A stretch of 41,068 nt of DNA. It comes from Melioribacteraceae bacterium. GTDB taxonomy: Bacteria > Bacteroidota > Ignavibacteria > Ignavibacteriales > Melioribacteraceae. Both the position numbers and the translations under genes were made by a program. The notes beneath the pieces are model-generated. The model had not been told where the DNA came from and made no database searches. It saw nothing but the letters and a program-made list of their open reading frames with translations. How positions within the stretch are numbered: the first letter of the stretch is position 1; each line of letters begins with the position of its first letter. Location: assembly GCA_028280855.1 (NCBI GenBank), contig JANQLA010000359.1:1-41068 (forward strand), given 5' to 3'. This document shows, one piece after another, positions 1-8,035 of this stretch.

Positions 1-2
1 AT

Positions 3-1154
3 AAAGTCGGCGGAAGGCTGCGGACTAACAGGAGCCTTGGTATTCCATTTGACGAAGGCGCAAGCTGGATTCACGGACCTATAGGAAACCCGATCACTGC
101 ACTTGCAGAACAGGCCGGCGCCGAGACATTCTTAACAGATGATGAGAACGTTGCCGTTTACGATATTAATGGAATGCAATATTCTAAAAACTCATTGTAC
201 GAAGAGTTTGAAAAATTTGAATCAGCGGTTGAACGAGTGTCAAATATGGGTTCACGGAATAAGAGCTTTTTTGATGTCTTTAATTCGTTGTACCCGGAGT
301 TATTGGATAATCGCCTTTGGCTGATGATGCTCTCGGCTTACCTCGAATTCGATACCGGCGCGGATTTAAGCCAGTTGTCTTCAGCGTATTTTAACGACGA
401 TGGAGTCTTTCCGGGGGAGGATGTTATAATAACCAACGGCTATGATCGAATTACCAACATGCTGGCCGAAGGTTTAAACATTTTACGAGGAAGTCGGGCT
501 CTAAAAATTGATTATTCATCGGATAAAGTTAAAGTAAATACGCTAACAGAAACTTATGAAGCGGATTATACAATAGTTTCAATACCCCTCGGGGTTTTAA
601 AGCGTAACCCGGATTTGTTTACACCATCGCTTCCCACGGTAAAAGTTAACGCAATTGATAACTTACAGATGGGCACGGTGAATAAGTATCTTTTAACCTG
701 GGATAGTTCATTCTGGCGCAACGATTTGCAATATATTGCTTACACGCCCGAAACAAAGGGTAAATTTAATTACTTCTTGAATATGAACAAGTTTGCTAAA
801 ATAAACGCGTTAATGACTTTTTCTTTCGGCAATTATTCAATTGAAACTGAGAGCATGAGCGACTCGCAAATAATTGACGAAATAGTGCTGCATTTAAAGT
901 CGATATATGGAAGCAATATTCCTGCGCCTAATGCTATGCTAAGAACCAAATGGAACTCGGATGAAAACACTTACGGGAGTTACTCTTTTGTCGGCAAGCA
1001 AGCGCAATCAGGGGACTTCGACATAATAGCGGATGAGGTTAACAATAAGCTGTTTTTTGCGGGAGAACATACTAACGGCGACTATCGCGCAAGTGTGCAC
1101 GGCGCTTATCTAAGCGGCATTAGGGAAGCCGATAAAATAGTTAGCTTGCAATAA
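3..1154 (+). CDS. flavin monoamine oxidase family protein, 5' partial
   Basis: FAD-dependent amine oxidase that would oxidise an amine or amino acid; the substrate cannot be read from the sequence. The frame is open from the left edge, so the gene begins outside the window. Visible residues start with KVGGRLRTNRS, the second FAD-contact segment of the family, then FDEGASWIHG near the active site. The middle has VSIPLGVLKRNP. The C-terminus LFFAGEHTNGDYRASVHGAYLSG is the typical last FAD-binding segment. About 383 residues are visible; the family usually has 450-500, so roughly 70-100 residues including the Rossmann GxGxxG are missing. An internal ATG at 174 is not the start, because homology runs through it. 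The gene ends alone, before an inverted-repeat region, so it is probably the last gene of its transcript. Confidence 0.9.
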   Translation, partial: KVGGRLRTNRSLGIPFDEGASWIHGPIGNPITALAEQAGAETFLTDDENVAVYDINGMQYSKNSLYEEFEKFESAVERVSNMGSRNKSFFDVFNSLYPELLDNRLWLMMLSAYLEFDTGADLSQLSSAYFNDDGVFPGEDVIITNGYDRITNMLAEGLNILRGSRALKIDYSSDKVKVNTLTETYEADYTIVSIPLGVLKRNPDLFTPSLPTVKVNAIDNLQMGTVNKYLLTWDSSFWRNDLQYIAYTPETKGKFNYFLNMNKFAKINALMTFSFGNYSIETESMSDSQIIDEIVLHLKSIYGSNIPAPNAMLRTKWNSDENTYGSYSFVGKQAQSGDFDIIADEVNNKLFFAGEHTNGDYRASVHGAYLSGIREADKIVSLQ

Positions 1155-1193
1155 TTTTGCGGGAATGTTCAAAACATTGCAACGATAATCAAA

Positions 1194-1237
1194 CCAATTG
1201 CAAAATGATAAAAGCCGGAATTTTACCAATTGGTAAA
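1194..1237. terminator. inverted repeat with a 16-bp perfect palindrome after the amine oxidase
   Basis: CCAATTGCAAAAT (1194-1206) is mirrored by ATTTTACCAATTGG (1220-1233), a stem of about 12 bp with a 13-nt loop. The right arm overlaps a perfect 16-bp palindrome, TTTACCAATTGGTAAA (1222-1237). GCAACGAT at 1179-1186 and ATCGTTGC at 1254-1261 form an outer inverted pair. It could be the terminator of the amine oxidase gene or an operator in front of the pentapeptide gene. There is no clear T-tract, so the role is open. Confidence 0.4.
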
Positions 1238-1314
1238 GATCAAAAATCATAGCATCGTTGCTCGTGTTGTCGGTATAATAACAGGATTTTATAATCACTA
1301 ACCAAAGTTAAAAT

Positions 1315-1905
1315 ATGAATCAAGAGTATATTGTAGACAAAGTTTTTGAAGGATTGGATTTTTCGGAAAAGTTATTGTCGAAAGGAGATTATGAAAATTG
1401 CAAGTTCGTTAGTTGTGTATTCACCAATTCTGATTTATCGGAAAGAATTTTTGTAGAATGCGAATTTGTGAATTGCGATTTAAGTAACACGACGGTTATC
1501 GACACTGCCTTCAGAGAGGTAAAATTCAAAGGCTGCAAACTGATGGGTTTACGTTTTGAAAATTGTAATGAGTTCCTTTTCTCAGTTGATTTTGAAGATT
1601 GCCGGTTAGGCTTATCGTCATTCTATAAACGCAGCATGCCGAAAACGAACTTTACCGGATGTAATTTGCGCGAAGTTGACTTTTCGGAAGCAGATTTAAA
1701 CAGTTCTATATTTGACAACTGCGACCTGAGCGGCGCAATTTTTGAAAAAACCATATTGAAAAAAGCCGATTTACGCACATCATTCAACTTTGCAATTGAT
1801 CCCGAAGTAAATAAAATAGCCAGGGCAAAATTTTCAATTGATAGCGTTGGGGGACTTTTGCATAAATATGATATTATTATTGAAAACAGAATGACGCATC
1901 AATGA
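1315..1905 (+). CDS. pentapeptide repeat protein (Qnr/MfpA-like fold)
   Basis: A 196-residue protein built from A(D/N)LxX-type pentapeptide units across residues 25-160, for example ENCKFVSCVFTNSDLSERIF, CEFVNCDLSNT and FTGCNLREVDFSEADLNSS. The repeats fold into a right-handed quadrilateral beta-helix. Relatives such as Qnr and MfpA bind DNA gyrase, but most family members have no known role, so fluoroquinolone protection is only a possibility. The usual C-terminus of this subfamily, GLLHKYDIIIE, is present and is followed by six unusual residues, NRMTHQ. The last of these are read out of frame from a higB remnant that begins at 1895, so the present 3' end was apparently made by a deletion. 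The ATG start follows an AT-rich leader without a strong ribosome binding site. Confidence 0.85.
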   Translation: MNQEYIVDKVFEGLDFSEKLLSKGDYENCKFVSCVFTNSDLSERIFVECEFVNCDLSNTTVIDTAFREVKFKGCKLMGLRFENCNEFLFSVDFEDCRLGLSSFYKRSMPKTNFTGCNLREVDFSEADLNSSIFDNCDLSGAIFEKTILKKADLRTSFNFAIDPEVNKIARAKFSIDSVGGLLHKYDIIIENRMTHQ

Positions 1906-1978
1906 TCAATGGAGAATTGTATTTAAGTGGAGTAATAGAAATACAGAAGAAGTAAAAATAATAGATTATCATAGGTGA
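1895..1978 (+). pseudogene. higB: C-terminal remnant of a HigB (RelE/ParE-type) toxin
   Basis: In the frame ending at the TGA of 1976-1978, the DNA reads RINDQWRIVFKW, then SNRNTEEVKIIDYHR. The segment NDQWRI-FKW and the end VKIIDYH are the hallmark C-terminus of HigB/GraT-type mRNA interferases. Only about 28 of the usual 90-odd residues remain. Upstream the frame meets TGA (1892-1894), and the DNA belongs to the pentapeptide gene, which overlaps it in another frame. The higA pseudogene follows 7 nt after the stop, the normal order and spacing of higBA operons. The toxin cannot be active in this form. Confidence 0.8.
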
Positions 1979-1985
1979 AGAAGTT

Positions 1986-2282
1986 ATGAACACGTTACCA
2001 AACATACATCCGGGCGAAGTATTACTCGAAGAGTTTCTAAAACCAATGAATATAAGCACCTAAAGGCTTTCAAAAGATATCGGTATTCCGCAAACCAGAA
2101 TATCGGAAATCATAAAAGGTAAGCGCAGGATTACCGCCGATACTGCTTTAAGACTTAGCATTTATTTTGGTAATTCGGCAAAATTTTGGCTTGGATTACA
2201 AAACGACCATGACCTCGAAGAAGAGAGAATAAATAAAAAGCCGGTACTTCAGAAAATTAAGAAAGTACCTAGCGCAGCATAG
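1986..2282 (+). pseudogene. higA: HigA-family antitoxin (XRE HTH) with an in-frame stop
   Basis: Reads MNTLPNIHPGEVLLEEFLKP, then MNIST, a TAA at 2061-2063 (codon 26), then RLSKDIGIPQTRISEIIKGK and on to the end KKVPSAA. The text is a full-length HigA (98 codons apart from the stop): the HPGE(V/I)LxEEFL N-terminus, an XRE helix-turn-helix with RISEIIKGKRRIT, and the FW(L)GLQNDHDLE segment. Relatives usually have Tyr or Gln at the stop position (NIS-x-YRLAKDI), so a single substitution to TAA is likely. Together with the truncated higB just upstream this is a dead toxin-antitoxin module. A shortened product from a downstream start would lack the first helix. Confidence 0.85.
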
Positions 2283-2345
2283 TAAATATGAATTGACTCT
2301 CGCCGAAATACTTCATTCCTTAGTAAAATTATAGCCATAATAATT

Positions 2346-2430
2346 AATGGGTAAAATATGGATAAAGAATGGATATTTAATAATCCATCTATTATTTTAA
2401 AATGGATAAAACATGGGTAAAGAATGGATA
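2346..2430 (+). repeat. 30-nt direct repeat, two copies 55 nt apart, second over the fic start
   Basis: Positions 2346-2375 and 2401-2430 match at 27 of 30 bases; the shared core is TAAAGAATGGATA. The second copy contains the ATG (2424) of the Fic gene, and the first contains the equivalent ATG (2369) without a long open frame. It looks like a local tandem duplication of the gene start, or two binding sites. The rest of 2283-2423 is AT-rich without other visible structure. Confidence 0.65.
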
Positions 2431-3494
2431 AGCTGCAAGCTAAATTAGATTTTGATTTTATTACGAACCAGTCAGTTCTGAGGCATATCAGCAACATTGA
2501 TTCTTTTAAGGGTAAGTGGAATATTGTTGAGCAAACCGCCAATTCATACTTGAAGGAACTACGTAATATTGCTACCGTTGAAAGCATTGGCTCATCCACC
2601 AGAATTGAGGGAGCTAAATTAAGCAACCCTGAAATAGAGATTCTTCTAAAACAGATTAAAATTTCGGAATTAAAAACAAGGGACGAGCAGGAGGTTGTTG
2701 GTTATTATGATGTGCTGGAAATTATTTATGAGAATTATAACGAAATAAAATTATCTCAAAACTATATTCTTGAGTTACACAATAAGCTGTTAATATACAG
2801 CGCAAAGGATGTAAGACATAGGGGTAAGTATAAAAGTCTTTCGAATGAAGTTGTTGCTAAATATCCAAACGGAACACAAAAAGTAATATTCAAAACAACC
2901 GAGCCGCATCTGGTTCAAAAAGAAATGATGGAGCTAATTCGATGGACCAATAAACAGTTGAAGTCAGGCTCAATTCATCCGCTCATAGCAATAGCTTTAT
3001 TTGTTTATGAATTTCTATCGATCCATCCATTTCAGGACGGAAACGGCAGGCTATCAAGGCTAGTGACAACTCTGTTGTTGCTTAAGTATGGGTATCATTT
3101 TATACAATATGTTTCGTTTGAAAATTTAATCGAGCAGAAAAAGAAAAATTATTACAAAGTGTTAATGGATGGGCAAAAGAAGCGAAATACAAAGAAAGAA
3201 AAAGTTGATAAATGGATTTTATTTTTCCTGAGTTCGATTGAAGAATTAATTCAGCGGCTTGAACAAAAGTATAATGTTTACAAATCGAAGAGTGGTTACT
3301 TAAACGAAAGGCAAAATAAAATTTTTGATTTCATTAAAGAAAATCAACCGATAAAACTTGGTGATCTTAACAAAGCATTTCCGAACGTATCTATAAATAC
3401 ATTAAAAAAAGATCTGCAATACATGAAAGCAGAGCAAGTAATACAGGCTATTGGTAAGAATAGGGGGACTGTGTATCATATATTAGATTCGTAA
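2424..3494 (+). CDS. Fic family protein with N-terminal inhibitory motif and C-terminal winged helix
   Basis: Fic domain enzyme, expected to transfer AMP from ATP to a hydroxyl of a target protein. The catalytic loop HPFQDGNGRLSR (residues 201-212) matches HPFx(D/E)GNGRxxR completely, so it should be active. The helix before it carries the inhibitory motif (S/T)xxxE(G/N) as S58-TRI-E62-G63, which places it in the class with N-terminal self-inhibition. A helical N-terminal region of DUF4172-like or Fic_N type (1-70) precedes the fold. After the Fic core, residues 290-355 (NERQNKIFDFIKE... INTLKKDLQYM) form a predicted winged helix. Length (356 aa) is normal. It stands alone, with no antitoxin gene next to it, which fits built-in inhibition. 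The target is unknown; it may regulate its own promoter. Confidence 0.88.
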   Translation: MDKLQAKLDFDFITNQSVLRHISNIDSFKGKWNIVEQTANSYLKELRNIATVESIGSSTRIEGAKLSNPEIEILLKQIKISELKTRDEQEVVGYYDVLEIIYENYNEIKLSQNYILELHNKLLIYSAKDVRHRGKYKSLSNEVVAKYPNGTQKVIFKTTEPHLVQKEMMELIRWTNKQLKSGSIHPLIAIALFVYEFLSIHPFQDGNGRLSRLVTTLLLLKYGYHFIQYVSFENLIEQKKKNYYKVLMDGQKKRNTKKEKVDKWILFFLSSIEELIQRLEQKYNVYKSKSGYLNERQNKIFDFIKENQPIKLGDLNKAFPNVSINTLKKDLQYMKAEQVIQAIGKNRGTVYHILDS

Positions 3495-3641
3495 AAACAA
3501 TTATTTTACATCGTGATTGGTGGAAAAAAAATGACAATAATTTAATTGAACGATTTTTCGCCAAATTGCATTTAGCCCGTTATTCAAGTAATTTTAACAT
3601 TCTTAATACATATTTAGTTAAAAAAGTTACGGTGGTTTAGC

Positions 3642-4703
3642 TTGAGCCAGGAAAATAAGGGTGAACAGTCTCAGCGGAAAGATCAAAGTCAGCAGAAGCC
3701 GAGGAGAAGATATTATTCGCGCAACAGGTATTACAATAAACGAAGAAGTTCCAACCGGCCCGATCAGCAAAAAGTATCATTCAAAAAAACATCGGTCGTT
3801 GTTCCTTTATTGAATGAAGAAGAATCTCTAAGCCCGCTTCATATAGAAATTAAAAAAGCCTTTACAAAACTTACGTGCGACTACGAAATTATATTCGTTG
3901 ACGACGGCAGCACGGATAAATCGCTCGATACGATTAAGCGTCTGGCAAAGGAGAACAACAAAATTCGTTTCATAAGTTTTAAGAAAAACTACGGCAAATC
4001 AGCCGCACTACAATTGGGATTTAAATCTGCTAAAGGCGATGCTATTATTACAATGGATGCTGATTTACAGGATGATCCGGCGGAAATTCCAAATTTACTA
4101 GCAAAACTGGACGAAGGATGGGACCTTGTTTCGGGATGGAAGAAAACCCGTCACGATCCGTTTATTAAAAAGCATACTTCGAAGTTGTTTAACTATGTAA
4201 CCCGTGTGTTTAGCGGAATAAAGATTCATGACTTCAATTGCGGACTAAAAGCCTACCGCGGCGAAATTGTAAAGCGTATAAATGTTTACGGCGAGCTTCA
4301 CCGATACGTACCGGTTCTCGCAAACTGGGAAGGATTCAGCGTAACCGAAATACCTGTAAAACATCACGCACGCAGGTACGGCAAAACTAAATTCGGCATA
4401 TCACGTTTCTTTAAAGGCTTTGTTGATTTGATGACGGTTGTATTTACTACACGTTATGTTAAACGCCCAATGCACCTGTTCGGACTGATAGGCACATTTT
4501 CTTTTGCTTTTGGTATACTGGTAAACCTGTACCTTTCTTACGAATGGTTTATGGGAGTTCCGTTGAAAAACAGGCCGTTATTATTTCTTGGTATACTTTT
4601 GATAATTGTTGGCGTACAATTCTTTGCAGTTGGATTATTAGGTGAACTGATCGCACACAATTTTCAGGACGATAACGAATACAACGTTAAGGAACGAAAC
4701 TAA
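3642..4703 (+). CDS. GT2 glycosyltransferase, polyprenyl-phosphate sugar transferase type
   Basis: First gene of the glycan operon. A family 2 glycosyltransferase of the DPM1/GtrB/ArnC kind, which moves a sugar from a nucleotide donor to polyprenyl phosphate at the inner membrane face. Signs: VVVPLLNEEESL near residue 52, VDDGSTDKS near 87, the metal-binding DAD(LQDDP) at about 139-141, FNCGLKAYRGE, and a C-terminal pair of membrane helices (about 277-300 and 312-335) ending in GLLGELIAHNF. The first 45 residues are an unusual basic, Arg/Tyr/Asn-rich tail (RRRYYSRNRYYNKRRSS). The start is TTG, chosen because GGTGG lies 6 nt upstream and no ATG precedes the fold. The next gene follows after 20 nt. 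Confidence 0.88.
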   Translation: MSQENKGEQSQRKDQSQQKPRRRYYSRNRYYNKRRSSNRPDQQKVSFKKTSVVVPLLNEEESLSPLHIEIKKAFTKLTCDYEIIFVDDGSTDKSLDTIKRLAKENNKIRFISFKKNYGKSAALQLGFKSAKGDAIITMDADLQDDPAEIPNLLAKLDEGWDLVSGWKKTRHDPFIKKHTSKLFNYVTRVFSGIKIHDFNCGLKAYRGEIVKRINVYGELHRYVPVLANWEGFSVTEIPVKHHARRYGKTKFGISRFFKGFVDLMTVVFTTRYVKRPMHLFGLIGTFSFAFGILVNLYLSYEWFMGVPLKNRPLLFLGILLIIVGVQFFAVGLLGELIAHNFQDDNEYNVKERN

Positions 4704-4723
4704 TAGAAAAAACAACACATCCG

Positions 4724-5755
4724 ATGTCAGCTTATCAATACTTGTTTACCGTTATTGTTCCAACCTTTAACCGTCGCGATGAAATTAAAGAACTGCTCGA
4801 ATCATTATCGGAGCAGTCTATTTCAAAAGATGATTTCGAAATTATTATTGTTGACGACGGTTCTGACGACGACACCGAAGACGTTGTTACAGGCTTTGTT
4901 GAAAGTACTGATCTTAATATCAGGTTTTTAAAGCAGGATCATAAAGGACCCGGTGAAGCACGCAACCTGGGGATTGAAAACGCGAAAGGCAATTACCAAT
5001 TATTTATTGATAGTGATTGCATCGCAGATAAAGAGTGGCTGGCGGCATATAAAATTGCACTAAAAGATATTACGCCGGCAGGATTTGGCGGACCCGATAA
5101 AGTGCTGCCAAGCTTCTCACCTATTCAAAAAGCCATTGATTATTCGATGACATCTTTTATAACAACCGGTGGTATCCGGGGCCATTCGAAAAAGAAAATA
5201 TCCAAGTATTACCCGCGCAGTTTTAACATGGGCGTGAGAAGCGATATAGTAAAAATGATCGGCGGAATGAATAAACTTCGACACGGACAGGACATTGAGT
5301 TTAGCCATCGAATTATTTCAACCGGAGAACCGGTAATCAAAGTAGCAGATGCTGTTGTTTATCATAAAAGAAGAATCTCGATTAAGAAGTTCTTTAGACA
5401 GGTTTTTAATTGGGGAGTTGCCCGCATCAATCTTTATAAAATTGATAAAGGCATGTTGGAGCCGGTACACTTTTTCCCGGCGGTGGGAACTCTTATATCT
5501 TTTATTATTTTTCAGCTGGCAATTGTTTTTCCATCAACGTTCGGATGGCTAATTGTTGTTGGATTATTAGTTTTGCTTTTAATGGCGATTCACGGTGTAT
5601 TTAAATACAATGACATAAAAGTGTTTCCTTTCATCCCGATTATCGTACCCACACAAATTATCGGATATGGCTTAGGCTTCATGATTGCTTTCGTTAAAAG
5701 AATTATATTTGGCAAAGGCGAATTTACAGGCTTCGTTAAAAAGTACTACAAATAA
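4724..5755 (+). CDS. GT2 glycosyltransferase with C-terminal membrane helices
   Basis: Second glycosyltransferase of the operon. The GT-A fold is shown by FTVIVPTFNRRDEIKELLES (7-26), IIVDDGSDDDT (41-51), GPGEARNLGIENAKG and the metal-binding DSD (96-98). A later RHGQDIEFSHRI matches the catalytic-base region (ED-like) of GT2 enzymes. Three hydrophobic helices lie at about 247-268, 273-292 and 303-330, so it is anchored to the cytoplasmic membrane. Unlike the first GT2 it does not end in the polyprenyl-phosphate transferase signature and more likely extends a lipid-linked glycan. Donor and acceptor cannot be told. The GT4 gene begins 6 nt after its stop, so the two are surely co-transcribed. 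Confidence 0.87.
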   Translation: MSAYQYLFTVIVPTFNRRDEIKELLESLSEQSISKDDFEIIIVDDGSDDDTEDVVTGFVESTDLNIRFLKQDHKGPGEARNLGIENAKGNYQLFIDSDCIADKEWLAAYKIALKDITPAGFGGPDKVLPSFSPIQKAIDYSMTSFITTGGIRGHSKKKISKYYPRSFNMGVRSDIVKMIGGMNKLRHGQDIEFSHRIISTGEPVIKVADAVVYHKRRISIKKFFRQVFNWGVARINLYKIDKGMLEPVHFFPAVGTLISFIIFQLAIVFPSTFGWLIVVGLLVLLLMAIHGVFKYNDIKVFPFIPIIVPTQIIGYGLGFMIAFVKRIIFGKGEFTGFVKKYYK

Positions 5756-5761
5756 TTGTAA

Positions 5762-7033
5762 ATGAAAAAAGTTCTTGTCATTACATATTATTGGCCGCCT
5801 TCCGGTGGTCCAGGAGTTCAACGGGTTTTAAAGTTCGTTAAGTACCTTCCAAAATATGGGTGGGAGCCTATTATACTTACGGTTGAAAAAGGTAACTTCC
5901 CTTCAATTGATGAATCACTTGCCAAAGAAATTCCGGAAGGATTGCGTGTATACAGAACAAAGGCGTTCGAACCCTTTGAGCTATATAAATCTATAACAGG
6001 AAAATCGTCACAGGAAAAAATTCCAACTTTTGAATTAAGTAAAAATCCAAACGAAAGTATAATCGAACGAATGTCGAAATGGATGCGTGCCAACGTATTT
6101 GTACCGGACGCAAAAGTGGGGTGGATAAAACATATAGTTAAAGAAGGGTTAAAAATAGTTGAGAAAGAAAAACCCAATTTAATATTTAGTTCGTCACCTC
6201 CCCATTCGATGCAAATAGGGGCGATGAAACTTGCGGGTAAAACCGGATTAAAATGGGTTGCAGATTTTCGTGATCCATGGAGCGATGCATTTTGGCAACA
6301 GGATATTAAACGAATTAACTCAGCGATAAAAAAAGACGCAGATTATGAGCAGCAGGTTCTTTCAAAAGCAAACCATGTTTGTACCGTCAGTAAAACAATT
6401 GTCGGTCAGTTTAATAATAAAGTGTTGAACGAATATTCTGTGATTCCTAACGGGTATGATGAATCGGACTTTGAGGCGGGAAGAACACCAAGTGATAAAT
6501 TTGTAATAAGCTACACTGGCACGCTTGGAAAGTCGCAGCAGGTAGGTCGATTCGTTAACGCCATAAAAAAACTCGACTCTTCGATTGCATCACAGATCGA
6601 AATTAATTTTTATGGAACCATACATTCAACAGTGTTAAATAGTCTTTCCGGTTTGCAAAATGTAAATGTATTTAATGATGTAGCACATGACAAAATTATA
6701 GAAGTAATGATGCAGTCCAATATTTTGCTTTTGGTTATTCCCGATACTGTAAATAATAGAGGGATTCTGACAGGAAAGATTTTTGAATACATGGCAACGC
6801 GTAACTTTATTTTGGGAATTGGACCAACCAGCGGTGACGCTGCTAAAATATTAGAGGAAACAAAATGCGGACAAATGTTCGATTACACTGATGAGCTTAC
6901 AGATGTAATTCAATCGCAATTCGATTACTGGAAAACAAATGTTAAGCACGAAGTAGATGAAGACGAGTTAAAGAAATATACCCGTAAAAATTTAACCGCT
7001 CAATTAGTAAAAATATTTGACGGTGTAGCATGA
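5762..7033 (+). CDS. GT4-family glycosyltransferase
   Basis: A GT-B fold glycosyltransferase of about usual length (423 aa). The N-terminus MKKVLVITYYWPPSGGPGVQR is the typical acceptor-side start of exopolysaccharide GT4 enzymes. The first domain contains SSPPHSMQIGAMKLA and WVADFRDPWSD. The linker AKANHVCTVSKTI...YSVIPNGYDESDF leads to the donor-binding domain, with FVISYTGTLGKSQ (about 248-260) and LTGKIFEYMATRNFILGIGP (about 339-358), which resembles the EX7E region although the second Glu is not clear. No membrane helix is seen. Its stop overlaps the next start by 4 nt (ATGA), so translation of the two is probably coupled. Confidence 0.88.
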   Translation: MKKVLVITYYWPPSGGPGVQRVLKFVKYLPKYGWEPIILTVEKGNFPSIDESLAKEIPEGLRVYRTKAFEPFELYKSITGKSSQEKIPTFELSKNPNESIIERMSKWMRANVFVPDAKVGWIKHIVKEGLKIVEKEKPNLIFSSSPPHSMQIGAMKLAGKTGLKWVADFRDPWSDAFWQQDIKRINSAIKKDADYEQQVLSKANHVCTVSKTIVGQFNNKVLNEYSVIPNGYDESDFEAGRTPSDKFVISYTGTLGKSQQVGRFVNAIKKLDSSIASQIEINFYGTIHSTVLNSLSGLQNVNVFNDVAHDKIIEVMMQSNILLLVIPDTVNNRGILTGKIFEYMATRNFILGIGPTSGDAAKILEETKCGQMFDYTDELTDVIQSQFDYWKTNVKHEVDEDELKKYTRKNLTAQLVKIFDGVA

Positions 7034-8034
7034 AGATAAAAAAAGCATTGTTCATGCTGTCGAAACTAAAAGCCGATATTCGAAACAAATCGGAACCATA
7101 CAAAATAAGCAATGATTTACGTTCGCAGAAACTTGGCGAATACTACTTTTTGTTTGAAGAAGATCCTTCGAAACTTAACAGGCTTATAACAGAATTTGAC
7201 GAGCAAGGCATCCCAGTCAATTCAGCTTACATCGATGTTAAAAACGGGAAGCCTCATTATTACCCCATCAGTATTGGACAATACGCGTTGGCTGTTTTTA
7301 ACGGATTTATTCACACTGATTCCGAAGAAAAGAAAAATCAATTTTTAAGAATTGCCGACTGGTTCCAAAAGAATAAAACTGTTGACGAAACACTCGGGAC
7401 GTTTTGGTTTACTGATATTCCAAAGCCTGAGTATAAAGTTGACAAACCGTGGATGTCTGCTTTTACACAAAGCCGGGCAATTTCTGTTATGCTACGTGCA
7501 TGGCAGTTAACAGGCAATGAAGAATACCTGCAATCCGCAACCGGGGCAATGGCGCCGTTTACTATTTCGCAAAAGGAAGGCGGGGTGTCAGCAATTACAA
7601 AACATGGTAAGTTTTACGAAGAGTATGTAGCATCGGAACCAACAATGGTATTGGATGGTCATATATTTTCATTGCTCGGATTGTATGATTATTACAGGGC
7701 TGTAACGGAAGAGAATGATAAAACAAATAATTTGCTATCAAAGGATTTATTTGACGAAGGCGTGGAAAGTTTGATAAAATGGCTTCCGGAATATGATATG
7801 GGTTACTGGCTTCGTTTTAACATGTGCAAGATGAATCATTACCCGGAAGTTGATCCATGCACAATTGGCTATTTGAGACTGGTGGTGCTTCAGTTGAAAC
7901 TGTTGTATAAAATTATAGGAATAAGAGAACTAATAGATTTTGCGGATAAGTTTGAAACGTATGACAGGCTTCCAAACATTTTAAGAATGTACCCGGTAAA
8001 GTATAAAGCGTTGAAAAAATTGAACAGGTTATAA
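7030..8034 (+). CDS. D-glucuronyl C5-epimerase C-terminal domain-like protein
   Basis: Similar to the C-terminal (alpha/alpha)6 domain of heparosan glucuronyl C5-epimerase, the enzyme that turns glucuronate into iduronate inside a polymer. Matching segments: ISIGQYALAVFNGF (about 80-93), WMSAFTQSRAISVMLRAWQLTG near 140-160 (the W-S-xxQGxAISxLLRA motif), FYEEYVASEPTMVLDGHIFSLLGLYDYYR near 195-223 (the EEYP..P..VLNGFI motif) and MGYWLRFNM. At 334 residues it consists of little beyond this domain, and no signal peptide is visible, so it may act on a cytoplasmic or lipid-linked intermediate. It overlaps the GT4 gene by 4 nt and ends one base before asnB. The epimerase role is inferred; a non-catalytic uronate-binding role is possible. 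Confidence 0.72.
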   Translation: MKIKKALFMLSKLKADIRNKSEPYKISNDLRSQKLGEYYFLFEEDPSKLNRLITEFDEQGIPVNSAYIDVKNGKPHYYPISIGQYALAVFNGFIHTDSEEKKNQFLRIADWFQKNKTVDETLGTFWFTDIPKPEYKVDKPWMSAFTQSRAISVMLRAWQLTGNEEYLQSATGAMAPFTISQKEGGVSAITKHGKFYEEYVASEPTMVLDGHIFSLLGLYDYYRAVTEENDKTNNLLSKDLFDEGVESLIKWLPEYDMGYWLRFNMCKMNHYPEVDPCTIGYLRLVVLQLKLLYKIIGIRELIDFADKFETYDRLPNILRMYPVKYKALKKLNRL

Positions 8035-8035
8035 T

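Noticed and set aside
2283..2423. Possible CRISPR-like repeat because of recurrent ATGGATAAA units
   Set aside because: Only two 30-nt copies, no regular spacers and no cas genes in the window.
2249..2626. 125-codon minus-strand frame over the fic start
   Set aside because: Overlaps the conserved Fic N-terminus and the higA 3' end; no recognisable feature.
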